Shown: one piece after another, positions 33,238-42,217 of the stretch | Layout: each line of letters starts with the position of its first letter | Position numbering within the stretch: the first letter of the stretch is position 1 | DNA from: Paractinoplanes brasiliensis | Lineage (GTDB): Bacteria; Actinomycetota; Actinomycetes; Mycobacteriales; Micromonosporaceae | Reading direction: 5' to 3' | Length of the DNA: 64,000 nt | Assembly (NCBI RefSeq): GCF_004362215.1 | Contig: NZ_SNWR01000002.1 | Coordinates: forward strand, 1,116,001 to 1,180,000 | The notes under the pieces: generated by a model | What the model saw: the letters and a program-made list of their open reading frames with translations, nothing else | What the model was told of the DNA's origin: nothing | Database searches by the model: none | Translations under genes and position numbers: made by a program

Positions 33238-35364
33238 TCACCGGGTCAGCAGGCCGTCGCCGGACAGCAGGAGGGTTGAGGCTGCGGCCGCTGCGGTCAG
33301 GGCGAGGACGGCGGCGCCGCGCCAACCGGGCCGGCCGGGGCGGGACGGCAGGAAGCACGCGGTGGCGGCGACGGCCAGGGTCAGCACGGCCAGCATGGTC
33401 AGCGGGCGGGTCACGTAGACGCGGGCGGCGGCGACGGGATCGTCCCAGTCGGACAGGTAACGCAGCAGCACCCCGGCCGTGACAGTCAGCGCAGCGGCCG
33501 GGGCGGCGATCAGCGCGTCGGCCAGCCCGGCGGCGCCGCGTAACAGGAGCAGCAGCACGGTCAGGGTGATGGCTGCCGTGGCGGAGGCCCACCAGTCGCG
33601 CTGGGCTTCCGGATAGAGGTCGAGGGCGGCGAGCGGGGTCAGCCAGCGCGCGGCCAGCGTGAGCAGACCGGCCAGCAGGCCCAGCAACGCGGCGCGGGAG
33701 GACGCAGCGGCGACCGCCAACGCCACGACTGTGACCGTGGCGGGGGTCAGCCAGGCGGAACCGAAACCGGCGGTCCAGAGGACGGCGGCCGCGGCGGGCA
33801 GATCGGTCTGCACGGCCAGGGCCTGCTGGGCGGCCATTCCGAACCCGATCCAAAGGGCGCCGGCGAAGACGGCCGTGCCGAGCGCGAGGACCACCGGCCA
33901 CGGGCGGCGGCGACAGGACAGGGCCAGCACGCAACCGGCGGCGCCGCCCAGGGCGAGCGGGACGTAGAGGACGGCCCACCAGTCGATGGTCCAGTCGCCG
34001 GCCAGCGATCGGGGGTCCAGGTTGACGAGCAGGCCGGTGAGTGCGCCCGCCAGCAAGCCGAGCGTGGCCGCCCGGGGCGGGCCGGTGAGCGTGCCGGCCG
34101 CCGACCCGAGCGCGGCCGCCGGAGAGGGGCCGGTAACCGTGCCGGCCGCCGGAGAGGGGCCGGTAAGCGTGCCGGCCGCCGACCCGAGCGCGGCCCCCGG
34201 GGAGGGGCCGATGAGCGTGCCGGCCGCGGGCGCCCGGGGCGGGCCCGCTTCTGCGGCGCGGCGCCACATGGCCAGGCCCCAGGTCGCCACGAGCAGGGCA
34301 CCCGCCGCCAGTCCCGCGACGAGCTGCGGGTACGGCTCGAGCGCGGTGCCGAGAAGCGCGGAAAGCAGGATCTGGCTGCCGGCGGACCAGATGTTCACGG
34401 CCAGCACACCGGCGACCCACGCCACCAGGGCGGGCATGCCGAGCAGCCGTGCGGGCTCACGCAGCACGGCCACCCGCCGCGCGGGCTGTGGGTGGGTGGC
34501 GAGCAGACGCCTCGCACGCGTGGAGTGGGCCGCCGGGTGGTGGGTGGGCGCCAGCAGCGTCCGGAGGGCGTCGGCGGAGCCCGCTCGGGCGGCGTGGTGG
34601 TCGGCCTCCAGCTCGCGGTCGCGCATGACGGCCCGGGTCAGCAGGTAGCCGGCCGTCCAGAGCAGGGCGGCGCGCACGCCGTAGCGGAGCCAGAACGGGA
34701 AGTCGTTCAGGCCGTCCCGGAACGGGGCCACGAGCAGCGGCACGGCCATGACCACTGGCAGCGCCCACAACAGGCCCCTCGTCAGCCACACCAGCGTCAC
34801 GTCACCGGCGGCGGCGTGGGCTGTCTCGTGGCGGAGCACCGCGTCCAGGTGGTCGGCGGGCAGGCGGCGGGCGCCGGGCGGCAGGACGATCCGGGTGGCG
34901 CCGGAGGATCGTACGGTGAAGGGCTCCCGCAGGGTGAACGGGCCGAACTCGACCACCGGAGGGCGCCGGACGCCCAGCCCGGCGGCGATCTCGGCGGCAC
35001 GGGCGGTGAAGGGGGCGGGGCGTCGCGGGCCCAGCCGCCGCAGCAGCAGGCGGGGCTGGAGACGGGCCAGCAGCAGGGCCGCCGCGAGGGTGAGAAGGGC
35101 GCCGGCCGCGGCGAAGAGGGCGTAACGGTGTTCCACGCCCGCGCGGCAGGAGTTGACGACGGGCGCGCGGCGCAGGGGGTCGCCGGGGAACTGGGCAGCG
35201 GCGTCCCGGAAGCAGGCGACCGTCACGTCACGCCAGTCCAGCCCCACGGTGAGGTGGTGGGTGAGCTGCCCGGCCAGCGCGCCACCCAGCAGCAGCACCA
35301 CCATGATCAGCAGGTAGCGGCCACGGGTCGCGGAGGGCGGACGGCGGACGGCCGCGCCGGTCAC
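33238..35364 (-). CDS. M48-type membrane metallopeptidase with long multi-span C-terminus
   Basis: 708 residues. GTG 35364 overlaps the upstream TGA (GTGA). Two N-terminal membrane helices, then the M48-like catalytic part: ADHLDAVLRHETAHAAAGDV with HExxH, and RDRELEADHHAARAG supplying the third ligand Glu. Some ten further hydrophobic segments follow. Between residues about 380 and 430 there is an in-frame repeat of GSAAGTLTGPSPAA, encoded by DNA repeats at 34080-34215. The gene looks like a fusion of an M48/M56 peptidase with a polytopic membrane domain. Substrate unknown. Confidence 0.85.
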   Translation of the reverse strand: MTGAAVRRPPSATRGRYLLIMVVLLLGGALAGQLTHHLTVGLDWRDVTVACFRDAAAQFPGDPLRRAPVVNSCRAGVEHRYALFAAAGALLTLAAALLLARLQPRLLLRRLGPRRPAPFTARAAEIAAGLGVRRPPVVEFGPFTLREPFTVRSSGATRIVLPPGARRLPADHLDAVLRHETAHAAAGDVTLVWLTRGLLWALPVVMAVPLLVAPFRDGLNDFPFWLRYGVRAALLWTAGYLLTRAVMRDRELEADHHAARAGSADALRTLLAPTHHPAAHSTRARRLLATHPQPARRVAVLREPARLLGMPALVAWVAGVLAVNIWSAGSQILLSALLGTALEPYPQLVAGLAAGALLVATWGLAMWRRAAEAGPPRAPAAGTLIGPSPGAALGSAAGTLTGPSPAAGTVTGPSPAAALGSAAGTLTGPPRAATLGLLAGALTGLLVNLDPRSLAGDWTIDWWAVLYVPLALGGAAGCVLALSCRRRPWPVVLALGTAVFAGALWIGFGMAAQQALAVQTDLPAAAAVLWTAGFGSAWLTPATVTVVALAVAAASSRAALLGLLAGLLTLAARWLTPLAALDLYPEAQRDWWASATAAITLTVLLLLLRGAAGLADALIAAPAAALTVTAGVLLRYLSDWDDPVAAARVYVTRPLTMLAVLTLAVAATACFLPSRPGRPGWRGAAVLALTAAAAASTLLLSGDGLLTR

Positions 35365-35939
35365 GACGCGTCCGGCCCGCCGGACGGCCGCCGCTCATCC
35401 GCCGCACCCGCGCCACCGGACGAGCCCGCTTCATCCGGGCCGAGGTTCGGCACGGGACCGGAGGACAGGCCGCGCTCCCCCGCAGCAGCGGGCCCGTCGA
35501 GAGGGGCCGAGCCGCGCAGGCGCAGGGCGCCGATCACGGCCTCGGCCAGGTGCTGGGCCTCCGCACCGGGCAGGGATTCGGCGGCCCGGGAACGGATCAG
35601 CAGGTAGATCTCGCGTTCCTGCTCGGGGGTCAGCGCGGCGGCCCCCGGCCGGCGGTCACGGCGGAAGACCGCGGCCAGCCTTTCCTTGGTGGCTCGGCTC
35701 AGTTCCTCGCCGGCCGCGGTGAACACGGCGGTGACCAGCAGGGACACGGCGGACAGGACGGTCGGGACGATCGACGCGAACTCGACGCCCATGCCGACCG
35801 GCGGCCGCAGGACCCGGCCGGGCGGGCCGGTGGTGCGGAACCAGTCGGCGGCGGTGTCGAAGTCGTCCAGCTCGGCGGGGTAGGTCTCGCGCACGACCGT
35901 CTCCCCGAGCGCCAGCACCTCGTCCCAGTGTTGATCCAC
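35361..35939 (-). CDS. unknown protein with one or two membrane segments, upstream partner of the M48 peptidase
   Basis: 192 residues from GTG 35939, with GGAGG four bases before it. The long upstream frame is not coding. The N-terminal part is acidic (VDQHWDEVLALGETVV), followed by a hydrophobic stretch FASIVPTVLSAVSLLVTAVFTAAG near residues 58-81, a basic/helical region (ELSRATKERLAAVFRRDRRP), and a Gly/Ser/Asp-rich tail. No family recognised. Its 4-base overlap with the M48 gene suggests a common function, for example as adaptor or substrate. Confidence 0.75.
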   Translation of the reverse strand: MDQHWDEVLALGETVVRETYPAELDDFDTAADWFRTTGPPGRVLRPPVGMGVEFASIVPTVLSAVSLLVTAVFTAAGEELSRATKERLAAVFRRDRRPGAAALTPEQEREIYLLIRSRAAESLPGAEAQHLAEAVIGALRLRGSAPLDGPAAAGERGLSSGPVPNLGPDEAGSSGGAGAADERRPSGGPDAS

Positions 35940-36074
35940 GTTTCCTCCACAGTCGACACCCGAGATTATGGCGGGCCGCACGAAGGCCCGCGGCGGACCC
36001 TCAACTGCGGGGGCGGGCAACCGATTCTTGGGGGTCCTCGACCTCGAGGCTTGTCGAACAGGAGACCCGTACCC

Positions 36075-37199
36075 GTGATCGTGTTGTGGGTTCTTGTGAC
36101 CGTTGGTGCCGCTGTGGCCGCGTACGGGGCCGGGTCGGTCCGGCGGGGGAAACGCGACCGGCTGGAACTGGACGCGGTGCGCGCCGCCCTGACGGCGCAG
36201 GCCGAGCAGCGCGAACGGGACATCGAGGAGCTGCGTTCCGAGCGGGCGAGCCGGCTGGCCGGCGCTCAGCAGGAACAGAGCAGGAACAACCACCGGCTGC
36301 GGCGGCGCGCCCGGGAGGCCATCGACGAGTCGGGCGCGGTCATCACCGAGCGGCTGCAGGACGTGGTCGAGCAGGTCGGCGCCGCCCGTGAGGCGGCCAC
36401 GGCCACGCACGGCCGGGTCGCCACGACCAGCCGGGCGGCCGCGGTGATGGTGAGCCGGGCCCGCTCGGCCGACGCGTCCGCGACCAAGCTGAACGCGAGC
36501 CTGCACCAGGTGGCCGGGATCGCCGGGGTGATCGGCGAGATCGCGTCGCAGACCCGGATGCTGGCCCTGAACGCCACCATCGAGGCGGCTCGGGCCGGCG
36601 CCGCCGGAAAGGGCTTCGCGGTGGTGGCCGACGAGGTCAAGTCCCTCGCGACCACGACGGCCGAGTCGACCGAGCAGATCGCGGCAACGGTCGCGGCGCT
36701 GGAGGCCGACGTGGCCGAGATGGGCGGCACGCTGACGGCGATCATCGGCGGCGTGGCCGAGATCGAGCAGGCCATGGGGCTGCTCGGGGGCATCGCCGAC
36801 AACCAGCACCGGATCGTCGAACGGCTGAACAGCACGGTCGGCGCGACGATGGAGCAGATCCAGGACCTGTCCGAGGTCGCCGAGCGTCTGGAGCGCCGCC
36901 GCAACGAGCGCACGGCCGCCAACGGGCCGGTGACCGTACAGGTGGCGGGCCGCTCCCCCGTGCAGGGGCAGCTGATCGACGTGAGCGCGGACGGGCTGGG
37001 CTGTCTGCTGCCGCGCGGCGCCGCCGTGTCGGTCGGCGACCGGGTCACCGTCACTGTCGGGCTGTCCGGCGCGACGTTCGAGGCAGGCGCCGACGTGGTC
37101 CGGCGGGCCGACCGTACGAACGGGAGTGAGCTGGGCCTGCACCTGACCTCGGTCCCCGCCGCGGCGCAGCGCCAGATCGAGTCGTACGTGGCCGCCTGA
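36075..37199 (+). CDS. methyl-accepting chemotaxis-type signalling protein with C-terminal PilZ domain
   Basis: 374 residues from GTG 36075 with AGGAG 10 bases upstream. One N-terminal membrane helix (VIVLWVLVTVGAAVAAYGAG), then a coiled coil and the MCP signalling hairpin with IGEIASQTRMLALNATIEAARAGAAG, and FAVVADEVKSLA. No extracellular ligand-binding domain. The C-terminus (residues about 280-374) is a PilZ-like domain: ERRRNERTAAN, VDVSADG-like IDVSADGLGCLL, and ELGLHL. PilZ binds c-di-GMP, so this could link c-di-GMP to chemotaxis output. Convergent with the TetR gene, the stops touching. Confidence 0.9.
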   Translation: MIVLWVLVTVGAAVAAYGAGSVRRGKRDRLELDAVRAALTAQAEQRERDIEELRSERASRLAGAQQEQSRNNHRLRRRAREAIDESGAVITERLQDVVEQVGAAREAATATHGRVATTSRAAAVMVSRARSADASATKLNASLHQVAGIAGVIGEIASQTRMLALNATIEAARAGAAGKGFAVVADEVKSLATTTAESTEQIAATVAALEADVAEMGGTLTAIIGGVAEIEQAMGLLGGIADNQHRIVERLNSTVGATMEQIQDLSEVAERLERRRNERTAANGPVTVQVAGRSPVQGQLIDVSADGLGCLLPRGAAVSVGDRVTVTVGLSGATFEAGADVVRRADRTNGSELGLHLTSVPAAAQRQIESYVAA

Positions 37200-37799
37200 T
37201 CACGATTCCGGGAAGACCTGCGACACCATGGTCAGCAGGGTGGCGGCGAGCAGCCGGTGCACCTGGGCCCGGGTGAGCACGCCGCGCTGCAGCCACTCGC
37301 GGGCGGTCGACACGGCCAGACCGACGTAGGACCGGGCCATCGCGTGCTGCGCCGGGTTCGCGGCGTCCAGGCCGGCGGCGGTCAGGACGGCGTCGGCGGC
37401 ACCGTCGATGGCCTCGGCGATGACCCGGTCGACGTCGGTGTCGCCGGCCATGCCGCCGGCGGTGATCGCGGCCAGCCAGGAGCGGCTGTGCCGGGAGACG
37501 ACGTCGAGGAACCAGCTGACGATCGCGTCGACGCGGGTCGGCAGGTCGCCGTCGGGCAGCCCGGCGACGGCGACCTCGGGGACGGTCAGCATCACCCGGA
37601 TGACCTCGAGGTACAGGTCTTTCTTGGTGCCGAAGTAGTGGTTGACCAGGCCGCGGGCGACCCCGGCGGCCCGGGCGACGTCGGTGGTCGACACGCCGGC
37701 GTAGCCCCGTTCGCCGAACAGTCGCACGGCCACCGACAGGATCTGCGCGCGCCGGGCGTCGGGTTCGAGGCGCCGGCGCGGTCCGGCCTCCACACTCAT
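37200..37799 (-). CDS. TetR-family regulator of the adjacent beta-oxidation operon
   Basis: 199 residues, ATG 37799. The N-terminal HTH reads RRAQILSVAVRLFGERGYAG, then VSTTDVARAAGVARGLVNHYFGTKKDLYLEV. The C-terminal helical ligand domain is typical of the FadR/AcnR-like TetR group. Divergent from the acyl-CoA dehydrogenase gene with 62 bases between starts, containing a 17-base palindrome. Probably represses the operon and itself, released by acyl-CoA; ligand inferred from context. Confidence 0.9.
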   Translation of the reverse strand: MSVEAGPRRRLEPDARRAQILSVAVRLFGERGYAGVSTTDVARAAGVARGLVNHYFGTKKDLYLEVIRVMLTVPEVAVAGLPDGDLPTRVDAIVSWFLDVVSRHSRSWLAAITAGGMAGDTDVDRVIAEAIDGAADAVLTAAGLDAANPAQHAMARSYVGLAVSTAREWLQRGVLTRAQVHRLLAATLLTMVSQVFPES

Positions 37800-37824
37800 C
37801 GTGCGGACCTTACGCCATCCGCTT

Positions 37825-37841
37825 GTTGACAGTCTGCCAAC
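37825..37841. promoter_or_regulatory. palindromic operator for the TetR protein
   Basis: GTTGACAGTCTGCCAAC is an imperfect 17-base palindrome (7 of 8 pairs) midway between the divergent tetR and acyl-CoA dehydrogenase starts. The embedded TTGACA (37826-37831) could be the -35 of the plus-strand operon, so binding would block the polymerase directly. Confidence 0.65.
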
Positions 37842-37861
37842 AGGCCGGGAGGGTAGGTGCC

Positions 37862-39025
37862 ATGCCCACTCCAGGACTGGACGGGTACACCCCGGCGTGG
37901 TCGAAACCCGAGCACGACGACCTCGCCGAGCTGGCCCGGTCCTTCTTCACCGAGCAGGTGCTGCCGCACGCCGCCCGCCACGAGCGGCAGGGCCACCCCG
38001 ACCGTGAGCACTACCGGCAGGCCGGCGCGCTCGGGTTGCTCGGCCTCAGCGTTCCCGAGCCGTACGGCGGCGGGGGCGGCGACTTCACCCACGAGGCCGT
38101 CGTGCTGCACGAGCAACAGGCCACCGGCGAGGGCAGCCTGGGCCTGGCGGTGCACAGCGGCATCGTGACCGGCTACCTCACCGCGTACGGGAACGAGGAG
38201 CAGAAACGGCGGTGGCTGCCCGGCCTGTGCTCGGGCGAACTGGTCGGCGCGATCGGGATGACCGAGCCCGGCGGCGGCTCCGACCTGCAGGAGATCACCA
38301 CCCGGGCGGTCCGCGACGGCGACGACTACGTGATCAGCGGCTCGAAGACGTTCATCACCAACGGGGGCCTGGCCGGCCTGATCGTCCTCGCGGTCAAGAC
38401 CGACCCGGCACAGCAGGCGGCCGGCATCAGCCTGATCGTCTGCGAGCTGCGCGACGACACCCCCGGCTTCCGGCGCGGCCGGCTGCTCGACAAGATCGGG
38501 CTGCACGCCAACGACACCGCCGAGCTGTTCTTCGACGAGTTCCGGGCGCCCGTGGCCAACCTGCTCGGCGCCGAGGGCGAGGGGTTCGTCCTGATGATGC
38601 GCCAGCTCCCCCAGGAACGCCTCGTCATCGGCGTCGGGGCGGTGGCCGCGATGCAGCGGGCCGTCGAGCTGGCCACCGCGTACGCGAAACAACGCACCGC
38701 CTTCGGCAAGCCGCTGATCGGCCATCAGAACACGCGCATGGTGCTGGCCGAGTGCGCCACCCGTACGCGGGTGTCGCGGGTCTTCCTCGACGACTGCATC
38801 GCGCGCCACGTGCGCGGCGAGCTCGACGTCGCCACCGCGGCCATGGCCAAGGCATGGCTCACCGAGGGACAGTGCGAGGTGGTGGACCGCTGCCTGCAGG
38901 TCTTCGGCGGCTACGGCTACACGACGGAGTACCCGATCGCCCGCATGTACGCCGACGCCCGCGTCCAGAAGATCTACGGCGGCACCAACGAGATCATGAA
39001 GGAGCTGGTGGCCCGTGTCCTCTGA
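37862..39025 (+). CDS. acyl-CoA dehydrogenase
   Basis: 387 residues from ATG 37862 with GGGAGGG upstream. The three ACAD domains are present: helical N-terminus (FFTEQVLPHAARHER), FAD/substrate region with IGMTEPGGGSDLQEI and ISGSKTFITNGG, and C-terminal QVFGGYGYTTEYPI with the catalytic Glu in IYGGTNEIMKEL. FAD-dependent alpha,beta-dehydrogenation of acyl-CoA, the first step of beta-oxidation. Closest in pattern to short/branched-chain enzymes. First gene of an operon with thiolase, fadB and a CoA-transferase/racemase. Confidence 0.95.
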   Translation: MPTPGLDGYTPAWSKPEHDDLAELARSFFTEQVLPHAARHERQGHPDREHYRQAGALGLLGLSVPEPYGGGGGDFTHEAVVLHEQQATGEGSLGLAVHSGIVTGYLTAYGNEEQKRRWLPGLCSGELVGAIGMTEPGGGSDLQEITTRAVRDGDDYVISGSKTFITNGGLAGLIVLAVKTDPAQQAAGISLIVCELRDDTPGFRRGRLLDKIGLHANDTAELFFDEFRAPVANLLGAEGEGFVLMMRQLPQERLVIGVGAVAAMQRAVELATAYAKQRTAFGKPLIGHQNTRMVLAECATRTRVSRVFLDDCIARHVRGELDVATAAMAKAWLTEGQCEVVDRCLQVFGGYGYTTEYPIARMYADARVQKIYGGTNEIMKELVARVL

Positions 39026-40220
39026 GGCCTACGTGTACGACGCGGTGCGCACCCCGCGCGGCCGCGGCAAAGAGAACGGCGCCCTGCACGGGGTCAAACC
39101 GGTCACGCTGGTCACCGGCCTGCTCGACGCGCTGCGCGCCCGGCTGCCCAGCCTCGACCCGGCTGCCGTCGACGACCTCGTGCTCGGCATCGTCACCCCG
39201 GTCGGCGAGCAGGGCGGCGACCTCCCCCGCTCCGCCGCGCTGCTGGCCGGGCTGCCCGACACCGTGGCCGGCGTGCAGCTCAACCGCTTCTGCGGCTCCG
39301 GTCTGGAGGCGGTCAACCAGGCCGCCGCGCGCATCCGTTCCGGCTGGGAGCACCTGATCGTCGCGGGCGGGGTCGAATCGATGTCGCGCAACCCGATGGG
39401 CTCGGACGGCGGGGCCTGGTTCCTCGACCCCGAGACGTCGCTGGCCACCGACTTCGTGCCGCAGGGCGTCAGCGCCGACCTGATCGCCACCCTTGAGGGC
39501 TTCAGCCGGCACGACGTCGACGCGTACGCCGTGCAGTCGCAGGAGAGGGCGGCCAAGGCGCAGGCCGGAGGGCACTTCGCCCGTTCGATCGTGCCGGTCC
39601 GCGACGCCAACGGCCTCGACATCCTCGCCGCCGACGAGCACCCCCGCCCCGGCGCCACCGTCGAGGGGCTGGGCAGACTGCGGCCGTCGTTCGCCCGTAC
39701 GGACTTCTTCGACGCCGTCGCCCTGCGCAAGTTCCACTGGCTGGAACGCATCGACCACGTCCACCACGCCGGCAACTCCTCGGGCATCGTCGACGGCGCC
39801 GGGCTCGTCCTGATCGGCTCGGAGGAAGCAGGCCGGGCCCTGGGCCTGACGCCGCGGGCCAGGATCGCCGGGGCCGCCGTCACGGGCGCCGACCCCACGC
39901 TGATGCTGACCGGCCCCGCCCCGGCCACCCGCAAGGCCCTCGCGGTGGCCGGGCTGACCGTCGACGACATCGACCTGTTCGAGATCAACGAGGCGTTCGC
40001 GGCCGTGGTCCTCAAGTACATCCGCGACCTCGGTCTCGACCCCGAGACGGTCAACGTCAACGGCGGCGCGATCGCGCTGGGACACCCGCTCGGCGCGACC
40101 GGCGCCATGCTGCTCGGCACCGCGCTCGACGAGCTCGAACGCCGCGACCAGCGCCGGGCCGTGGTCACCCTGTGCATCGGCGGCGGCATGGGCGTCGCGA
40201 CCGTCCTCGAGAGGCTCTGA
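39015..40220 (+). CDS. fadA: acetyl-CoA C-acyltransferase (thiolase)
   Basis: 401 residues; GTG 39015 lies inside the end of the ACAD gene (11-base overlap) with AAGGAG about 10 bases upstream. Active-site Cys in LNRFCGSGLEAVNQ near residue 94, His in GGAIALGHPLGATGA, and second Cys in TLCIGGGMG. Cleaves 3-ketoacyl-CoA. Full length for the degradative class. Stop TGA overlaps the fadB ATG (TGATG). Confidence 0.95.
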   Translation: MSSEAYVYDAVRTPRGRGKENGALHGVKPVTLVTGLLDALRARLPSLDPAAVDDLVLGIVTPVGEQGGDLPRSAALLAGLPDTVAGVQLNRFCGSGLEAVNQAAARIRSGWEHLIVAGGVESMSRNPMGSDGGAWFLDPETSLATDFVPQGVSADLIATLEGFSRHDVDAYAVQSQERAAKAQAGGHFARSIVPVRDANGLDILAADEHPRPGATVEGLGRLRPSFARTDFFDAVALRKFHWLERIDHVHHAGNSSGIVDGAGLVLIGSEEAGRALGLTPRARIAGAAVTGADPTLMLTGPAPATRKALAVAGLTVDDIDLFEINEAFAAVVLKYIRDLGLDPETVNVNGGAIALGHPLGATGAMLLGTALDELERRDQRRAVVTLCIGGGMGVATVLERL

Positions 40221-42217
40221 TGATCGACTACTCCCGCGACGACGACGGCGTCGTCACGCTCACCATGAACGACCCGGCGCAGCCGGCCAACACCATGACC
40301 GAGGCGTACGTGGCGGCCATGTCGGCCGCTGTCGACCGTCTCCACGCCGAGCGCGAGCAGGTCACCGGCGTGATCGTGACCAGCGCCAAGAAGACGTTCT
40401 TCGCCGGCGGTGACCTGCCGACGATGTACCGGGCCACCCGCGCGGACGCGCCCGCCCTGTTCAAGCTGCTGAGCACGATCAAGTGGGATCTTCGCCGCCT
40501 GGAGACGTACGGGCGTCCGGTCGTGGCCGCGATCAACGGCGCCGCGCTGGGCGGAGGGCTCGAGATCGCCCTCGCGTGCCACCACCGGATCGCGCTCGAC
40601 CGGCCGGACACCCGGATCGGCTTCCCCGAGGTCACGCTGGGCCTGCTGCCGGGCGCGGGCGGTGTCACCCGTACGGTCCGGATGCTCGGCCTGGCCCCCG
40701 CGCTCACCACCTGGCTGCTCACCGGCCGCCGCTTCCGCCCGGCCGACGCGCTCGCCAACGGCCTGATCGACCAGCTCGCCGCCACCCCGGCCGAGCTGAT
40801 CATCCAGGCTCGCGAGTGGATCCGGGCCAACCCGGACGCGGCGCAGCCGTGGGACCGCGACGGCTACCGCATCCGCGGCGGGCTGCCCGCCGCGCAACTC
40901 CCCGCGTTCCCGGCCACCCTGCGCAAACAGCTCAAGGGCGCCTCGCTGCCCGCGCCCGAGAAGATCCTGGCCACGGCCGTCGAGGGCGCCCAGGTCGACT
41001 TCGACACGGCCCAGGTCATCGAGACCCGCCACCTGATCACGCTGCTCACCGGCCGGATCGCCAAGAACATGATCGGCGCGTTCTTCTTCGACATGCGAGC
41101 GGTCAACGGCGGCCTGGCCCGCCCCCGTGTCGAGGCGCCGCCGCCGCGCCGGGTGGCAGTGCTGGGCGCCGGCATGATGGGCGCGGGCATCGCCCAGGCC
41201 TGCGCCGAGGCCGGGCTCGACGTCGTGGTCAGGGACGTCACGCCCGAGCTGGCCGCCCGCGCCGCCGGTCCCGGTATCACCACCACGGCCGAGGTCGCCG
41301 CGCTGGCCGGCTGCGACGTGGTGATCGAGGCGGTTTTCGAGGACCCGGCCCTCAAGCAGCGGGTCTTCGCGGAGGTGCTGCCGGTGGTGGCCCCGGACGC
41401 GTTGCTCGCCTCGAACACGTCGACGCTGCCGATCACCGGGCTGGCCGCGGGCGTCCAACGACCCGGCGACTTCATCGGCATGCACTTCTTCTCCCCTGTC
41501 GGCAAGATGCCGCTGCTGGAGATCGTCGTCGGCGAGAAGACCTCGGACGCGGCGGTGGCGCGGGCGTTCGACCTGGGCCGGCTGATCGGCAAGACCCCGA
41601 TCGTCGTCAACGACGGCCGCGGCTTCTTCACCAGCCGGGTGATCGGCACGTTCCTCGACGAGGCCCTCACGATGCTGGCCGAGGGGGTGCCGGCGCCGTC
41701 GATCGAGCACGCCGCCCTGCAGGCCGGGTACCCGACCGGTCCCCTCGCGCTGGCCGACGAGGTCAGCCTCACGCTGATGCAGCGGATCCGCCGCCAGTAC
41801 GAGGCGGCCACCGGCGACGGCTTCGAACGGCTGCCCTCGCACGAGCTCGTGGACGCGATGGTCGACAAGCACGAGCGGCCGGGGCGCAGCGGCGGGCGCG
41901 GCTTCTACGCGTACGGGAACGGGAAGCGGGGCCTGCTCTGGGAAGGCCTCGTGGAAATGGCGACACCGGCGGGCCGTGCCGTGCCCCTGGAGGATCTGAA
42001 GGACCGGTTCCTGTTCGCCGAGGCGCTCGACGCGCGGCGCTGCCTCGACGAGGGGGTGCTGCGCACGGCCGAGGACGGCAACGTCGGTTCGATCCTCGGC
42101 ATCGGCTATCCGGCGTGGACCGGCGGTGTGCTGCGCTTCGCCGAGCAGCACGACGACTTCGAGGGGCGGGCGCGTGAGCTGGCGGCCCGCTACGGCAAGC
42201 GATTCGAGCCCGCGTGA
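40220..42217 (+). CDS. fadB: multifunctional fatty-acid oxidation protein (enoyl-CoA hydratase / 3-hydroxyacyl-CoA dehydrogenase), shortened NAD domain
   Basis: 665 residues from ATG 40220. The enoyl-CoA hydratase half has INGAALGGGLEIALAC and IGFPEVTLGLLPGAGG with both catalytic Glu. The dehydrogenase half has the NAD motif VLGAGMMGAGIAQ and catalytic His/Glu in GMHFFSPVGKMPLLEIVVGE. Compared with E. coli FadB, the segment between the second Rossmann strand (VVVRDV) and VVIEAVFEDP is about 25 residues shorter, lacking the helix that normally follows strand 2. The C-terminal repeat is present. Either an in-frame deletion or a lineage variant. Confidence 0.93.
   Translation: MIDYSRDDDGVVTLTMNDPAQPANTMTEAYVAAMSAAVDRLHAEREQVTGVIVTSAKKTFFAGGDLPTMYRATRADAPALFKLLSTIKWDLRRLETYGRPVVAAINGAALGGGLEIALACHHRIALDRPDTRIGFPEVTLGLLPGAGGVTRTVRMLGLAPALTTWLLTGRRFRPADALANGLIDQLAATPAELIIQAREWIRANPDAAQPWDRDGYRIRGGLPAAQLPAFPATLRKQLKGASLPAPEKILATAVEGAQVDFDTAQVIETRHLITLLTGRIAKNMIGAFFFDMRAVNGGLARPRVEAPPPRRVAVLGAGMMGAGIAQACAEAGLDVVVRDVTPELAARAAGPGITTTAEVAALAGCDVVIEAVFEDPALKQRVFAEVLPVVAPDALLASNTSTLPITGLAAGVQRPGDFIGMHFFSPVGKMPLLEIVVGEKTSDAAVARAFDLGRLIGKTPIVVNDGRGFFTSRVIGTFLDEALTMLAEGVPAPSIEHAALQAGYPTGPLALADEVSLTLMQRIRRQYEAATGDGFERLPSHELVDAMVDKHERPGRSGGRGFYAYGNGKRGLLWEGLVEMATPAGRAVPLEDLKDRFLFAEALDARRCLDEGVLRTAEDGNVGSILGIGYPAWTGGVLRFAEQHDDFEGRARELAARYGKRFEPA

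Noticed and set aside
39029..42151. 1040-codon minus-strand open frame opposite fadA-fadB
   Set aside because: GC-rich third-position artefact. The plus strand has intact thiolase and FadB motifs with coupled starts.
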